64,000 bases of DNA from Berberis thunbergii (lineage: Eukaryota > Streptophyta > Magnoliopsida > Ranunculales > Berberidaceae), in the NCBI GenBank assembly GCA_003290165.1, contig QNQO01009148.1:62001-126000 (forward strand), in the 5' to 3' direction. Below are positions 48,870 to 64,000 of this stretch, in pieces (position 1 is the stretch's first letter; the number at the start of each line of letters is the position of its first letter). Below the pieces are notes generated by a model. That model saw nothing but the letters and a program-made list of their open reading frames with translations, searched no databases and had not been told where the DNA came from. The translations under genes and the position numbers were made by a program.

Positions 48870-49106
48870 TTTCTCCGGGAATTCTAGGCGGCGTTGCTCA
48901 TCTCGAGTGGAATGGGTGTAACATCCATCGTCCCTTTCCCTCGCTCCGTAGAAGGGCTCATATCACCGTATATAGGTTTCGGGCGTACGGGTTTAAATTC
49001 TGGTTCAGTGGCAAGCGTGTGTTGGCTCCTTCTTCACCTCTCACATCCAATCCTCAAACTCCACGACGAACTGACCGATCACGTACTTCAAGGAGTAACC
49101 TAAAAA

Positions 49107-52100
49107 ATGCTCACAAAAACGTGGAGTCGCCGTTCGATCGACACCCACATCAAAACCACCACCATGTTCGTCTCCTCCTTCTCCTCTGCACCTCGCTCTC
49201 TCTTCAAAACCCTCCAACCCTGCTTCACATCATCTTCTCGTCCCTCCATTCGCTGTTTCTCTTCTTCGAAAACCCTAACTTCGCCCAAGGGGTTCTTCTT
49301 CACTTCTTCGTTCTCGTTGTCCACCTCGAAAACCCTAAATTTGAACCCCACTTCGAACTCCTCCACACTCTTCGTTGTGGTTCGGAGTCTCTCTTCGGCG
49401 TCTTCGCAGCACTTGTTCGAGTTCAACGAGCCTCCGCAGACTGCTGAGGTCTCGGATGGCTTCGATTTCGAGGAGGATGATGATGATGCTGATGACGTGG
49501 CGAAGGTCACGATTCCGGTTCGGGCTTATTTCGTCTCGACTAGGTTTGTTTTTGGTACAATTTCTTTAGATGCAGTTTGAATTGTTGAATTTTGATTGGA
49601 GATTTTGGTGTTTGGTGAGTGCATGCAGTGTGGATTTGAGAAGCTTGATTGATCATAATAAGCCTAATTTCATTCCACCTACTTCTCGAATGACAAATTA
49701 TGTCGTTCTTCGATTTCGAGGGAATAATAACATGGATGCCAGTGTAAGTTCTTTTTGCTACTTATCTTGTCAATTTAGTTTATTGAGTTTTATGTGTAAT
49801 GTAGGATTAGTTTAAAGAATGTGAATATTATTGATGATGTATCGATGTTATTTGTCGGTCCTTAATTGTGTTAATAGTCTAATACAAGTCTGATACTAAT
49901 GCCAATGTCATAATGGGTTGGCATTTATACTAGTGTTGCATCCATATGGATGAATTGTACAGTAATTTTTTATTTGATAATGCACTAAATGATCACCAAG
50001 ATTTAGTTATAAGAAAGCGAGTTATCAAATCACTTTGTCAGATATTGTTCCATTAATGGAATTATTGTGTTGGAAATGTAGAAGTTTGATAGCATGGAAG
50101 TTTGGATATAGGAATTTCATTGCAGACATAATTCCAAATGACCGTGGGATAGACTTGAAAGCTGTAGTATTGGTTATAGTTTCTAATCCATAATTAATTA
50201 TTGTTGAAAAAAATTAGAAAAAAGGCATGGTCTATCTAAGGCCAAAATGCCATTCTCACTTTGTAAGCATTTCATATCCATTATTAAATATAATAGGTAC
50301 CTTATAGTTTTATTATTATTCTCCATAATAGATGGATTTGTATTGGTTTGACTATCTGATATGTTAATAAAATTATAAAACATACGTTGTATTATTTTCT
50401 CTACACAACAGCATGTATATAGGGCTCATGGTTTTCTAGTTATCCATGGGCAAGTTTCCAGCATGAATTGGGATCTCTCCTAAGTTTTAATAAATATATC
50501 ATTTGTCTAATTTCAAAATTCAAATAGCTTTGATACATTAAAAATGCTTGAAAACTTACGGGAAAAAAGTTGTTCTGGTAGATTACTAGATTATATACAG
50601 CAAGCCTTCTTTCTTGTTCACAAGCAAGCTATAATATAGCGCTTTTCTAATGTATGAATATGTACATCACCTTGAGGACTTGTTCATTCCATGATTCAGA
50701 TTTTGGATGTTAGCTTAAATGCAAGCGACTTCAGTTACATGGTGGTTTTTCAGTATGGATCTATCGTATTGTTTAACATTCGTGACCATGAGATTGATGG
50801 GTATCTGAAGATTGTACGAAGACATGCCTCAGCATTGCTCCCAGAAATGAGAAAGGATGGTGAGCTTAATTTTTTTGTTTGTTCGTCTGTTTGTTTGTTT
50901 TTAATTTTTTAAATTTTCCTTTTCTCTATATGGTTTCTAGTCAAGTAAGAAATTTCCAGAAAAAAAAAAAAACTCAGTAAACCATTTGATATTGTTCTCT
51001 TCTCTTTGTCTTAAGTTAGGGAACTTTCATCTGTAATGATTATGTTGAAAGGTTACTATCTAATAGCAAGCTGAAAAGGCATTGTAGTATAGCATTTCTA
51101 TTTGCTCAAAGTCACATAGCAATAATTTAAAAGATTTCACATTTTTTTTCAACCTTGTTTGGAATGACTGGAAGGGGGAATGTGAGACCGGGAATTTTGA
51201 TGAGGAGGAAGAGTGGTATGTTGGAAAGCCGCCTAGCCCATGAAAGGTAATGGTTCATTATGCATGAGAGCGGTCACGTCCCACACGCTTAGATAACCAT
51301 TCAACTATTCAAGTAAAGATTCTTAAACGTGGACTTGCACTATTTTGATATCTAGGCCTTTTCAGCTCAACGAAGAAAGATTGGGTGGTATCTCCTGTCA
51401 AAAGTTCAATCTTAATCTTTTTGGATTGATTTGTTGGATAATTTGTTTGAGTCGAAAGCCCCATGAGGGGTAGTTAAGCAAGGATAGTACTGGTGGTATG
51501 AGAGCGAGGTGTTACATTTTAACAACATCAAGCGTTTCATTCAAACCTAAAACACGATGAAGTAATTTAAAAAAAAAAAAAAAAAGTTGTCACATTGATA
51601 TAACAACTTTGAACCTATCCATTCGAGAGTGAGAGATTCAAGCCGTGTGTTCTAAGAGATTAAGCATTCTCAAAAAATTTGCCATATATATTTTCTAGAC
51701 CTTCGAAGCCATCAAATTCCAAAACGGAAGTTAAGTGAAGGATGGGGACCAGTATTATTTTTGTAATATGGTCCTACTTCTGGTGCTAGGGAGAACTTTT
51801 TCCTGTCTGCAACATTTGGATGCCCTCAAACTTTTTAATTCTCTTGATTATATTCCACAAAAGACTTACGGACAAAAAGAAAGGATTCTCCAAAAAATAA
51901 CTCCCTTATACCATCTATTGTGGCCGGCTTTCAATAATTGAAGTTCTTTTCGCGAGGCCTGACCTTGATCTTTTAGGAATTTCACCACTCGGCATCATTT
52001 GAAGGAGCGTAGATGAAGTATCGCAAACATGGACTGTAATTGCGGGCTGTCACTTCATGTATCTCTTACATTCAACTATATTTTGCCCCAGAAAAAAAAA

Positions 52101-55100
52101 AAAAACCAGATCCAGATCCAGAAAAGAAAATTAATAAACTTGGCTGTGAGAGAATTGGTGGGTTTAAATATGAGTACATAATCATTAGAAAATCTAAATG
52201 AAGCCCCCTATAAAAGTCTTAGTTTTCATATTTAAACTTGACCCCGTTTTCTAGTAAGTCCATTCCTGATTTAGTTTATGTTTTTGGTGTGTGTGTGCGT
52301 GTTTAACAAGCTGCAAATTGTTCTGGATTTTCTTGTTGAAGTAATATCTCTTATGGCTCTCAATTTTAGTTCTTTTTAGTTGTTCGCTTCAGAGTGTCCA
52401 ACTCTTGGTTGCAACTGCACTTTTAGGTTGTTCTATTTATGTAAAATTTACTCTTTGGTTCTTACGTTGTAGAATACGAGGTGAGAGAGAAACCTTCATT
52501 GAACACATGGATGCAAAGTGGGTTAGATTATATAATGCTGCAGCATTTAGACATTGATGGCATTCGTACCATAGGTAGTGTTCTTGGTCAAAGCATTGCT
52601 CTTGATTACTATGTCCGACAGGTATATATTTGTTTCATTTTGAATTGTAGATATGCTGCTTCCCTAGAACCCAAAAAAAATATTAGAATTATTTATTTTT
52701 TGTTTTTTTAGGTTGATGGAATGGTCGCAGAATTCACCGACATTAACCGTGGGATGGAAAAAACTGGCACATTTACGATGGAGAGGAAAAAGCTTTTCCA
52801 ACTAGTGGGCAAAGCAAATTCTAATCTAGCTGATGTGATTCTTAAGCTTGGACTATTTGAAAGGTACAAATTATATTGTCAAGAGTTTTTACTACATGTA
52901 CTTAAATGAATATTACATGTTACATAATTGTTCACAGTTTCTAGTGAAAGCATCATATAGAAATTGACACCGATTTTCTTGCTCTTTATATTGCTTACTG
53001 TTGCAAAAACATTGTTTGATATTCTTGAGTTATATTTTTGCAAAAAGTGTTGTACAATCACTGTGACAAGGATGTAGAGCTTTGTTAGTATTCTCAATAA
53101 AAATCTATTTCTTGAAAAATGCATTATTGAATAATGGATTGTGTTATTCAAATCGTTCAAAGTGAACAAATTACTAAATACATAAAATAACAATATCATG
53201 ATGGTAGTTGGTTGGTTATGGACTATGGGCGGTGGTAGTGGCAAGTAGACATACTTTTTCTCTCCTTTTGTATAGGGTGCACGCTTGGCGCTAGTGCGAG
53301 TTTAGTCTGCGAACGCGTGGATGTCATACTATAATGTCTCAAGTGCAACCAAGTCAACTAAAAGAGGTGCAATTAGTATTTATGTTTTCATTGACCGTTC
53401 TTATTATAATCAAGACCTGTAGGTCGTGTTTGATCAAGGAAAATTTGTCATTGAAATTTTCAAAAAGAAAGAAGAAATAAGAGAGGACATGGGAAAAAGT
53501 TCTCTCTTCCTCTTTCCTACTCCTTTCTCACTTTCGGCAAATTTTCCTCATTAAAATTTCCTTGGAATCAAACACAACCTTAGTTTAATTGCTCGGTTAT
53601 TTTAAAAGAATTGATTTAAGAATTTAATCTCTGATTTTATTGGAAGTAGTTTACTTGGCGTGTACTTGTCATTCGCAAGAGGAGTGTGGAACTAAAGACA
53701 CTACTGGGTATGCATGACTTGGGTTTACTTAGGTGACTCGCCGAGTAATTGAAATTACGCGGCTGAGTTACTCAGTCCAACTCATTTCCCCTCATTTTTT
53801 TCTTTACCTTTTGCCCCTTTGTCCTTGCCAAACCTGAAAAGTCAAAGAGAAACAATAGAGAAAGGTGAGAGAGAACAAGAGAAGGGGATCACTCTCGATG
53901 TTGCTAGCTTCCTACACTTGTAACTATAATTTTCTCCCTTTTCTCCTCATATTTCAATTTATAACCATATTTGCATCCTTGACAGGTCCTGATATGTAAG
54001 ATAGATGTTGAATTTGTTGATACTTATTTTGCTAATGTAGTGCGGAGTTGGTAAAATAAATTACTTAAAGTTGGGTTGGATTGCTTAACTCCATCAATTG
54101 TTATAAATGAGTCTTAAGAGCCAACTGTAGGAGTTGGATTTGTATTGAATGGAACTCCAACAGAGTCTTTTGTTTATCTTTTCAGTATTTTCTTTACTGC
54201 ATTTATTCCTTTTTGTTTTGTTGTTTATTTTATTCCACGAAATTGTTAGGATCTCTGACTTGATTCATACCACTGTGAAGTTCCTTAAGTTGATTTCTCA
54301 CAACCTCATTAGCTTGTTTTTGGACTTATATGTACCCAATTTTGGTTTTGCAGATCAGATATTGCTTGGAAAGATGCCAAGTATGCTCAGATATGGGAAT
54401 ATCTACGTGATGAATTTGAATTGACCCAGAGATTTGCAAGCCTTGATTTTAAGTTAAAGTTTGTGGAGGTATGATGGGCTTACAGTGTTTTCCCTTTTGA
54501 AAACTGTTATGCTGTGATTAGAAGCATTTCAATCCTAAGATTTACAAACATTTAAGTCTCCAGATCTGAATTTATAGGAAAACATATGGGTCAGTCATCA
54601 GATATGAATTAAGAGGATAACAAATGGAGTCGAAACCTAGGGTGTGGGCTTATTCTATAACAAACATTCCTCAATCCCCTTCTTTCCTCAAGACACTATA
54701 CAAAAGCAAAGGATACAACACTGGGCAGGAAGCCCTTGCACCCCAAACAAAAGCATACTGAACTCTCATAAAATCTTACCACTTTATTATGAACTGGACG
54801 AGTGAAGACCCTTGGAAGCACAATGAGCAATGCATAGATATCCTCTGAAGCCTAGAACATCCCTTACCATGCAGTTCCTAGACACAAAAGAGCCTCCAAA
54901 CACCCAGCTATTCCTCTCTTGCTTCAGAACCCACAATTGTGTAGGGAATGAGGGACCAAACCACCTCTAGCTTGGGCCCAAAATATCATGAAATCAGTCT
55001 CGAAAATCAACAATAACCCCAATGTCATTATTTTCATTGCCGGCCATACTAATTTCTTTCAATTTTTTGAACCTCATTAGGAACTTCACGCAATACCTTC

Positions 55101-55510
55101 AACTAATTAAGGGGTAGGGTAAAATATTTTAACTTGCAAAGAAAAAGTACTGCAGCTCACTTCCTGACACCATACGATTGTAAGAAGGGAAAAAGTGCAT
55201 TTGTTCTCCTCTTTCTGATACCAAATGACTTGTTAACTTAGTGTTAGCGTAAGGAGGTAAACGTGTGAATATTTTTGAATCCATGAGCTTAATAAGCCGT
55301 TCAACTTATCTTTAATTGTTCAGAGCCTTGGAAGCGATCTCAAACTTACATTTGATTTGTTTTAATACTTGTCTGCAGCACAACATCCGGTTTCTGCAAG
55401 AAATCCTGCAAAACCGGAAATCAGATTTTTTGGAATGGCTCATCATCATATTGATTGCAGCTGAGATTCTCATCTCTGTGTATGATATAGCCCACAGGTC
55501 TGTTTTGTAA
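49107..55510 (+). CDS. RRG: RETARDED ROOT GROWTH-like DUF155 protein, mitochondrial, 419 aa
   Basis: Member of the DUF155 (RMD1/RMND1-like) family. Plant RRG is mitochondrial and needed for root meristem cell division, while animal and yeast relatives support mitochondrial translation. Exons: 49107-49543, 49629-49743, 50700-50859, 52473-52621, 52712-52863, 54354-54468, 55379-55510. They total 1260 nt, all phases agree and the stop is TAA. The Ser/Arg-rich, acid-poor start (MFVSSFSSAPRSLFKTLQPC from ATG 49164) looks like a transit peptide; ATG 49107 is the upstream in-frame alternative. The DUF155 core includes SYMVVFQYGSIVLFNIRDHE, LLPEMRKDEYEVREKPSLNT, IGSVLGQSIALDYYVRQVDG and ERKKLFQLVGKANSNLADVI. 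The C-terminus has a membrane segment (FLEWLIIILIAAEILISVYD), typical of the family. Introns 3 (50860-52472) and 5 (52864-54353) are long. Confidence 0.92.
53420..53582. repeat. Small MITE in intron 5 of RRG
   Basis: Ends TAGGTCGTGTTTGATCAAGG and, in reverse complement, TAAGGTTGTGTTTGATTCCA are imperfect inverted repeats followed by AAATTT-rich arms. The TGTTTGAT terminus is common in hAT-like MITEs. No matching 8-bp flanks were seen. Confidence 0.55.
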
Positions 55511-55917
55511 TAACTTATCTACAGCATTTTCACGAAGCTGGAGAAGTTGGAATGCAATCAACGCTGGCAGGAGGGCCTGAACTGTTTGATCAATCTATTT
55601 ATGCTGCTCTTTGCAGCACATTTTTCAGTTGCATTTTATTCATTCTTAACTACTCCTGTATAATACGGTTAGAAAGGTCTTCGGTGAGCGTAGTATATCG
55701 GTTTGTGGAACCTGTTTACAAGTTGTACATATATTATAACTTTCCACAAGCAAAGAACCTTGAATTTCAAATGAATGCATGGATATAAGCATATGTTGTG
55801 TAATTTCGCTATGTGATCTGTGTGCTGAATATGCACTGGACTCGGGAATGTATGCACACATTTCTGACCAGACTTGCTGATTGTGAATTAAATAGTCTTT
55901 AATAGCATCAATTCAAA

Positions 55918-57966
55918 AAGGCAGCGACTACTCCATACCACCATATGTATTGTCTTACGCCACCATGCTACTTTTTTTTTTTTTTTTCTAATCCACACCA
56001 CCCAAAAATATAAAAATAAGTTAACTTTCGACCAATTTAAACCTTTAGTTGAGACTTATTTTCAAATTCATCAAAACACGAAAATTATAGTACTCTAAGT
56101 TATCTAATAAAAACAATTTGAATCACATGAAAATGTTTTGAAATGAGCAAGTTATGGTCATTTTACTAAAGTTGCGCAAATTGATCCCGCAATAAAAATG
56201 GGGTAGTATCTCCGACTTTCGGTAAACTTATATGCTTGATGGATACCGATTCTCAAGCTTATCAAACATAAAAATTAGGGGTGGACACTGTTGATTCGGT
56301 TTTGAGCCTCAAGCCGATTTCATTCGGTTTGCCCAAAACCAAAATCGAAATTGAATTTTGTATTTGTAAACCGATGAATTCGGTTGAACCGAATTTTGGA
56401 TCGATTCGGTTGGGCCGAAATTTCGAGCTCAAGCACGTGAAATAATTCCATTAAAATATGCCTAATTTTTTTCAGACCCAATTTTTAGCCTAAAATTGAA
56501 TACTTTGAGAGAATGACGCAATTCAGTGCAATAGGGTGTAGTGGAATGCATTTGTTGCACTAATCAGGTATTGACACCTACCTGTTATTTAGTTATTTAT
56601 ATAAATATCTAATTAATTGGTCGGTTCGGATATAAATCGGTCGGTTCAAAGACGTAAACCAATTTTGAACCGTTTATAATCAGTTCGGTTTAAATTATTT
56701 TCTTTCTACTCATATTTCGGTTCGGTTACCGCACCGAATTTGAAAATCGGTTTGGTCGCTTAACCGAATTTAAATCGGTTTTTGCCCACCCCTAATAAAA
56801 ATTGTAATACTCTGAGTTAGCTAATAAATACAATTTGAATCACTTGAAAATGTTTTGAAATAAGTAAGTTGTGGTCATTTTACTAAAATTGCGCAAATCC
56901 GTCTTTTGCAATGAAAATGAGGTAGTGTCCATGACTTTCGGCCAACTTATATACTTGATCGAGTCCGATTTTCAAGCTCATCAAAATACTAAAATTGTAG
57001 TATTATGAGTTATCTAATAAACATAATTTGAATCACTTGAAAATGTTTTGAAATGAGAAAGTTATGATCATTTTATTAAAGTCAAGCAAATTTGTATGGA
57101 AGAAAAAAGTCAGGTGTCACTCATTCGCATTGGGCAATGCGAAGATTAGTCTTAACTTCACCCAGACCTATACAAATTTGAGTCTAATCCTCGCACAGGT
57201 CTAGGCGAAGTTAAGACGAATCCTCGCATTGCCCAATGCGAATGGGTGAAAACATACTTTTTTCGAACAGATTTGCGTGACTTTAATAAAATGGTCATAA
57301 CAGTTTCATTTCAAAACATTTTTCAAGTGATTTAAATTGTGTTTATTAGATAAACCAAAGTACTATAATTTTCATGTTTTGATGAGCTTGAAAATCGGTC
57401 TCAATCGAGTGCATAACTTGGCCGAAAGTCATGAGACACTACCTTATTTTTATTGCAAGACAAATTTGCGCGACTTTAGTAAAATGACCATAATTTGCTA
57501 ATTTCAAATCATTTTTAAGTTATTCAAATTTTGTTTATTAGATAACTCAAAGTAGTAAAATTTTCGTGTTTTGATGAGCTTGATAATCAATCTTGATCAA
57601 ACATATAATTTTAACCAATGTTAGGGATAGTACCCTATTTTCATAGACAGAGAGGTGACGGGGTAGTGGTAGTGTTTGATGGAGAAAAGAGAGAGAAATG
57701 TGGCGGTGACATAAGGGAGAAAAGTGGCAGTGGTGATGATGGCGGTTTTGTGATGAAAAAGAGAGGGAGGGATGAAAAGAAGGGAAGAAAATAAGATGAT
57801 GAAAGGGGAAAATGGAGAAAAATTTTAAATTTTAAATTTTAAATTTTTATTAGTGGTATGGAAGAGAATTTGCACTGTGAAAAATTATGTAAATAATGTG
57901 AGAGAAGAAAAATTGACATGATAGCATAAGACAATACCTCACGTGATGCCAATAATCGCTACCACT
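55918..57966. mobile_element. ~2 kb foldback DNA element with repeated subunits in both arms
   Basis: The ends are related inverted repeats: left GGCAGCGACTA, then GTATTGTCTTA(C)GC; right, in reverse complement, GGTAGCGATTA, then GTATTGTCTTA(T)GC. Each arm holds copies of a ~190-bp unit (TTTGAATCACTTGAAAATGTTTTG; TGGTCATTTTACTAAAGT; GACTTTCGG): about 56070-56275, 56800-56990 and 56990-57090 in one direction, 57255-57470 and 57470-57610 in the other. The centre (57120-57245) is a hairpin of TTCGCATTGGGCAATGCGAA and GTCTTAACTTC..CC. No coding capacity. A hAT MITE is inserted in the left arm. Confidence 0.7.
56276..56794 (+). mobile_element. hAT-type MITE, copy 2 (519 bp), perfect 8-bp TSD, nested
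   Basis: Same family as 36525-37072 and in the same orientation. It starts TAGGGGTGGACA and ends TGCCCACCCCTA, flanked by ATAAAAAT on both sides (56268-56275 and 56795-56802). It interrupts a subunit of the foldback element, so it inserted later. Confidence 0.92.
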
Positions 57967-58330
57967 AAAAAAAAACACAAATAAAATAAATCATTTTGCC
58001 ATGCTCTCCTGTCCCCATTGTGAACAAGCTGGTTTGCTGCTTGAATCTAAATATTTGATAAATTTATTTACTTATTATGTGTCTTTATTTTCGTCTGTAA
58101 TCGTTTGGCAATGACCTTATGTCACACCAAAAAGAGCTTATGTCATGCCAAAAAGATGATCTATAATGACCTTATGCCAAAAAGAGTGGACACTAATTCA
58201 AATTCAAAAACATTTAAAACCCCACCAAAAAACCAACGACTCCACGTCTGCATCTGAAGACAATGAGCGCGCACTGTGCACCAAAGCCCAAGGTCTTGGA
58301 CTTTCCACGCGTCCAATTAAATCCGAATCA
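57967..58330. other. Intergenic DNA upstream of the APX promoter
   Basis: No coding signal was recognised. Near 58100-58190 a short phrase (ACCTTATGTCA(C/T)(A/G)CCAAAAAGAG) is repeated three times. The open frame at 58166-58441 shows no family resemblance. Confidence 0.5.
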
Positions 58331-58700
58331 GCCAATCGTTATCCTCCACGTGGCACAATTTCCTTGTCACCTCTAAAGGAAAGGAATCATTTCCATACAA
58401 TCCGTGTTCACACTAGCCCCCATGTATTTCTGTTGGAATGACATTTATACCCTTACGTTACTGTACGGTTTCGATTCAAAATAAAGGCTCTCTTCGTCAA
58501 TTTGGAAATCAACCAAATCCGTAGAATGTTAGAATCCCGCATATTCAATTATTCACCAACCAGGTATTCGCTTTACAGTCCAGTGGAATCTGAACCGTTC
58601 ATTCAAGGTAACTGTAGAGCACCATCTGTAGATCAAACGGTCACAAATGAGCCACTAGAAGGTTCGCTGTCCAAAACTTCTATATATATTATCGTTCTTG
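58331..58700 (+). promoter_or_regulatory. Putative promoter of cytosolic APX: CCAAT, G-box/ABRE, heat-shock core, TATA
   Basis: In order: CCAAT near 58332; CACGTGGC (G-box/ABRE type) at 58347-58354; a GAAGGTTC heat-shock-element core at 58658-58665; and TATATATATT at 58681-58690. Heat-shock elements near the TATA box are known for cytosolic APX promoters, so the layout fits. The transcription start would lie near 58.71-58.72 kb. Motif function is inferred from sequence only. Confidence 0.6.
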
Positions 58701-58714
58701 TCCATTGTTGTGCT

Positions 58715-59038
58715 TGTGTCTTGCTCGTGTTCCGCTTCCTTTTCCGCTTTTTCAGGGTTTTTTTCAACGCGTCTCTCCACACTCGAAGGTCTGCAATGCA
58801 AACCTTCTTCATTTCTCTACTGTTTCGATCATAGTTTAAGCTACAGTGTTATTGATCGATCTTCTTTTCCGGAGAGCAGTAATGAAGATCGATCGATCGA
58901 TCAATGAACGAAACAAAGTGTTTCAGTGATCGAATCGGTCATTCAATGAACGATTAGATCGAAGAAACTTCGGTCATGTTTTAAGTGTAGATTTGTTTAA
59001 AGTTTACTAATCTGATTTACGTGATGAAAACTTTGCAG
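58715..59038 (+). promoter_or_regulatory. APX 5' leader with a 5' UTR intron
   Basis: TTTTGCAG ending at 59038, eight bases before the ATG, is a good splice acceptor inside the leader. A donor candidate lies at about 58787 (CGAAG followed by GTCTGC). Leader introns are typical of cytosolic APX genes. A (GATC)n run occurs near 58888-58901. Confidence 0.55.
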
Positions 59039-59046
59039 TAATAAAC

Positions 59047-62797
<3,751 letters not shown>

Positions 62798-63188
62798 GAC
62801 GGTTAAGGCCTGCAGCATCGACGGATTTACTTGTTTTGTCTTCCTTAGTTTTAGGAAAATTCCTAAAATATAGTTGGTGATGATGCTAGAGCTTTTGTTT
62901 GTCTTTTTGTATCTGGGGCCGAATGTGTTGTTGGAGTTCATCACTAAGCTATATGCTGTTGGGGCTTAGTCATTTCAAATAACAAAAGTGAGAATATTAT
63001 GGTTTACCAACTCTAGTATTGATGCATTTTTCTTGCTGCATTACTCTCGTAGACTACTTTATTTATGTGATGAGTGTAAGATTTAGTAATGGTTCTCACC
63101 GCAATAGGCGTTGAATGTTCTTATTTATAGCTCAAATTGTTCTCTTGTTTCATAGTTACATAAATATATGGAGATGGTTACAGATATC

Positions 63189-63595
63189 TGAGGGTGGGCA
63201 AAAATTGATTTAAATTTGGTTAATCTACTAAACTGAAATATGAATAAAATAAAATAATTTAAATCGAATCGGTTATAAACGGTTTGAAATTTGTCTACGA
63301 TTTTGAACCGACTGATTAATAGTTGTTAATACATGATTATTGCAACAAATGCACTGAAGCACTCTCCTTTTTTATCAGTTTTCAATTTTGGGCTAAAAAT
63401 TGGGCATGTTTTTGTGAAAGTTTTTTTAGGTGTTTGAGCTTGAAATTTTGGCCCAACTGAACCAATTTGAAATTTGGTTCAACCGATTTCATCGGTTTAC
63501 AAATACAAAATTCGGTTTCGGTTTGAATTTTAGGCAAATTGAATAAAATTGGTTCGGGGCCCAAAATTGAACCGAACCGACATTGCTCACCCCCA
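63189..63595 (-). mobile_element. hAT-type MITE, copy 3 (~407 bp), inverted and degraded
   Basis: In reverse complement it begins TGGGGGTGAGCAATGTCGGT and follows copies 1 and 2 closely; its far end is TGAGGGTGGGCA. No perfect 8-bp flanks remain, so it is older. It is ~140 bp shorter than copy 1. Confidence 0.8.
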
Positions 63596-63599
63596 TAAA

Positions 63600-64000
63600 T
63601 ATGCAGATATTGTTACAAATATGGGGATATACAAATATTATCGGGTAGAAATATATTGGATATTTGGAACAAGTTTAACAACTTATGATAGAAGTTGTTA
63701 CAGCAGGAGCTGTTAGTATTTGATAGTCTCTAAGTCTCTTCATTGAGTTTATCTCCTTGTGTTGAGGTAACATGTTGAGAGTTTGATTTAAGACCAAATT
63801 GACTTGGTCTAACACCTCCCAGCAAGTTGAGTGTCGTGTCTTAGACGGTCAACTTGTTTCGCAGAAATTGAAAACGTGAAGTGCTCAGTTCCTTAGTGAA
63901 AATATCAGCAAGCTAGTCTTTGGTAGATATGAACCGCACATCAAGTTGGCGTCGTGACACTCGTTCTCAAACAAAATGGTAATCAATCTCGATGTGCTTA
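63600..64000 (-). mobile_element. 3' end of a Ty1/copia retrotransposon (RNase H C-terminus and LTR start), cut by window edge
   Basis: The minus strand from 64000 reads KHIEIDYHFV, then LDVRFISTKD and LADIFTKEL, the conserved end of copia RNase H. TGA and TAG replace expected Arg and Gln codons, so the copy is dead. Next come a polypurine tract (CTGGGAGG) and an LTR start TGTTAGACCAAGTC at 63814, running leftward. The other LTR end was not delimited. Confidence 0.8.

Larger units (their letters stand above)
45060..48890. other. 4 kb divergent intergenic region between NOT4 and RRG
   Basis: The two genes read away from each other. No coding signal was found. Four related hairpin MITEs (45546, 47847, 48393, 48692) occupy it. 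A stretch near 46795-46850 (GAGGGTGGGGCAGCTGCCC) resembles a decayed DNA-transposon end but was not delimited. Confidence 0.6.

Noticed and set aside
49100..49510. 136-codon minus-strand open frame
   Set aside because: Antisense to RRG exon 1, whose plus-strand frame has a transit peptide, correct splice donor and family match.
58502..58834. 110-codon plus-strand frame upstream of APX
   Set aside because: Overlaps the promoter TATA box and leader of APX; no family match.

Overview
The window is nuclear DNA of a flowering plant, most likely a eudicot. Its genes are split by short GT-AG introns, intergenic DNA is AT-rich, one gene carries a miR172 target site, and plant transposon families fill the space between genes. 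I cannot name the species. I rebuilt five host genes exon by exon; in each the splice phases close and the reading frame is consistent.

Layout: (1) 1-2636 (+) is the 3' part of an APETALA2-type floral regulator with a miR172 site. (2) 2.7-12.3 kb has no gene I can support and holds AT-rich repeats and small inverted-repeat elements. (3) 12363-21398 (-) is a complete 12-exon RGP1 gene, partner subunit of the Ric1-Rgp1 exchange factor. (4) 23020-32993 is a ~10 kb Mutator-like element (MULE) with long terminal inverted repeats (TIRs) and a perfect 9-bp target duplication. It carries a decayed FAR1-type transposase, pieces that look like captured host genes (a U2AF-like RRM and a group C bZIP exon), an RNase H1 N-terminal-like exon on the opposite strand, and a nested 5'-truncated LINE with its own 17-bp target duplication. 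(5) 36525-37072 is a hAT-type MITE with a perfect 8-bp duplication. (6) 38389-44242 (-) is a complete 12-exon NOT4/CNOT4 E3 ligase gene. (7) 45.5-48.9 kb is a cluster of four hairpin MITEs whose ends resemble the MULE ends; one lies directly upstream of the next gene. (8) 49107-55510 (+) is a 7-exon RETARDED ROOT GROWTH/DUF155 mitochondrial protein gene. (9) 55.9-58.0 kb is a large foldback element with a second hAT MITE inside it. (10) 59047-62797 (+) is a 9-exon cytosolic ascorbate peroxidase gene with recognisable promoter motifs and a tRNA-derived SINE in intron 3. (11) 63.2-64.0 kb holds a third hAT MITE copy and the 3' end of a Ty1/copia retrotransposon.

The host genes are unrelated housekeeping or regulatory loci and do not form a functional cluster. 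The most unusual structure is the MULE: two convergent transcription units starting in the two TIRs, acquired gene fragments, a nested LINE whose frame runs on from the element's own exon, and a family of hairpin MITEs that probably descend from it.
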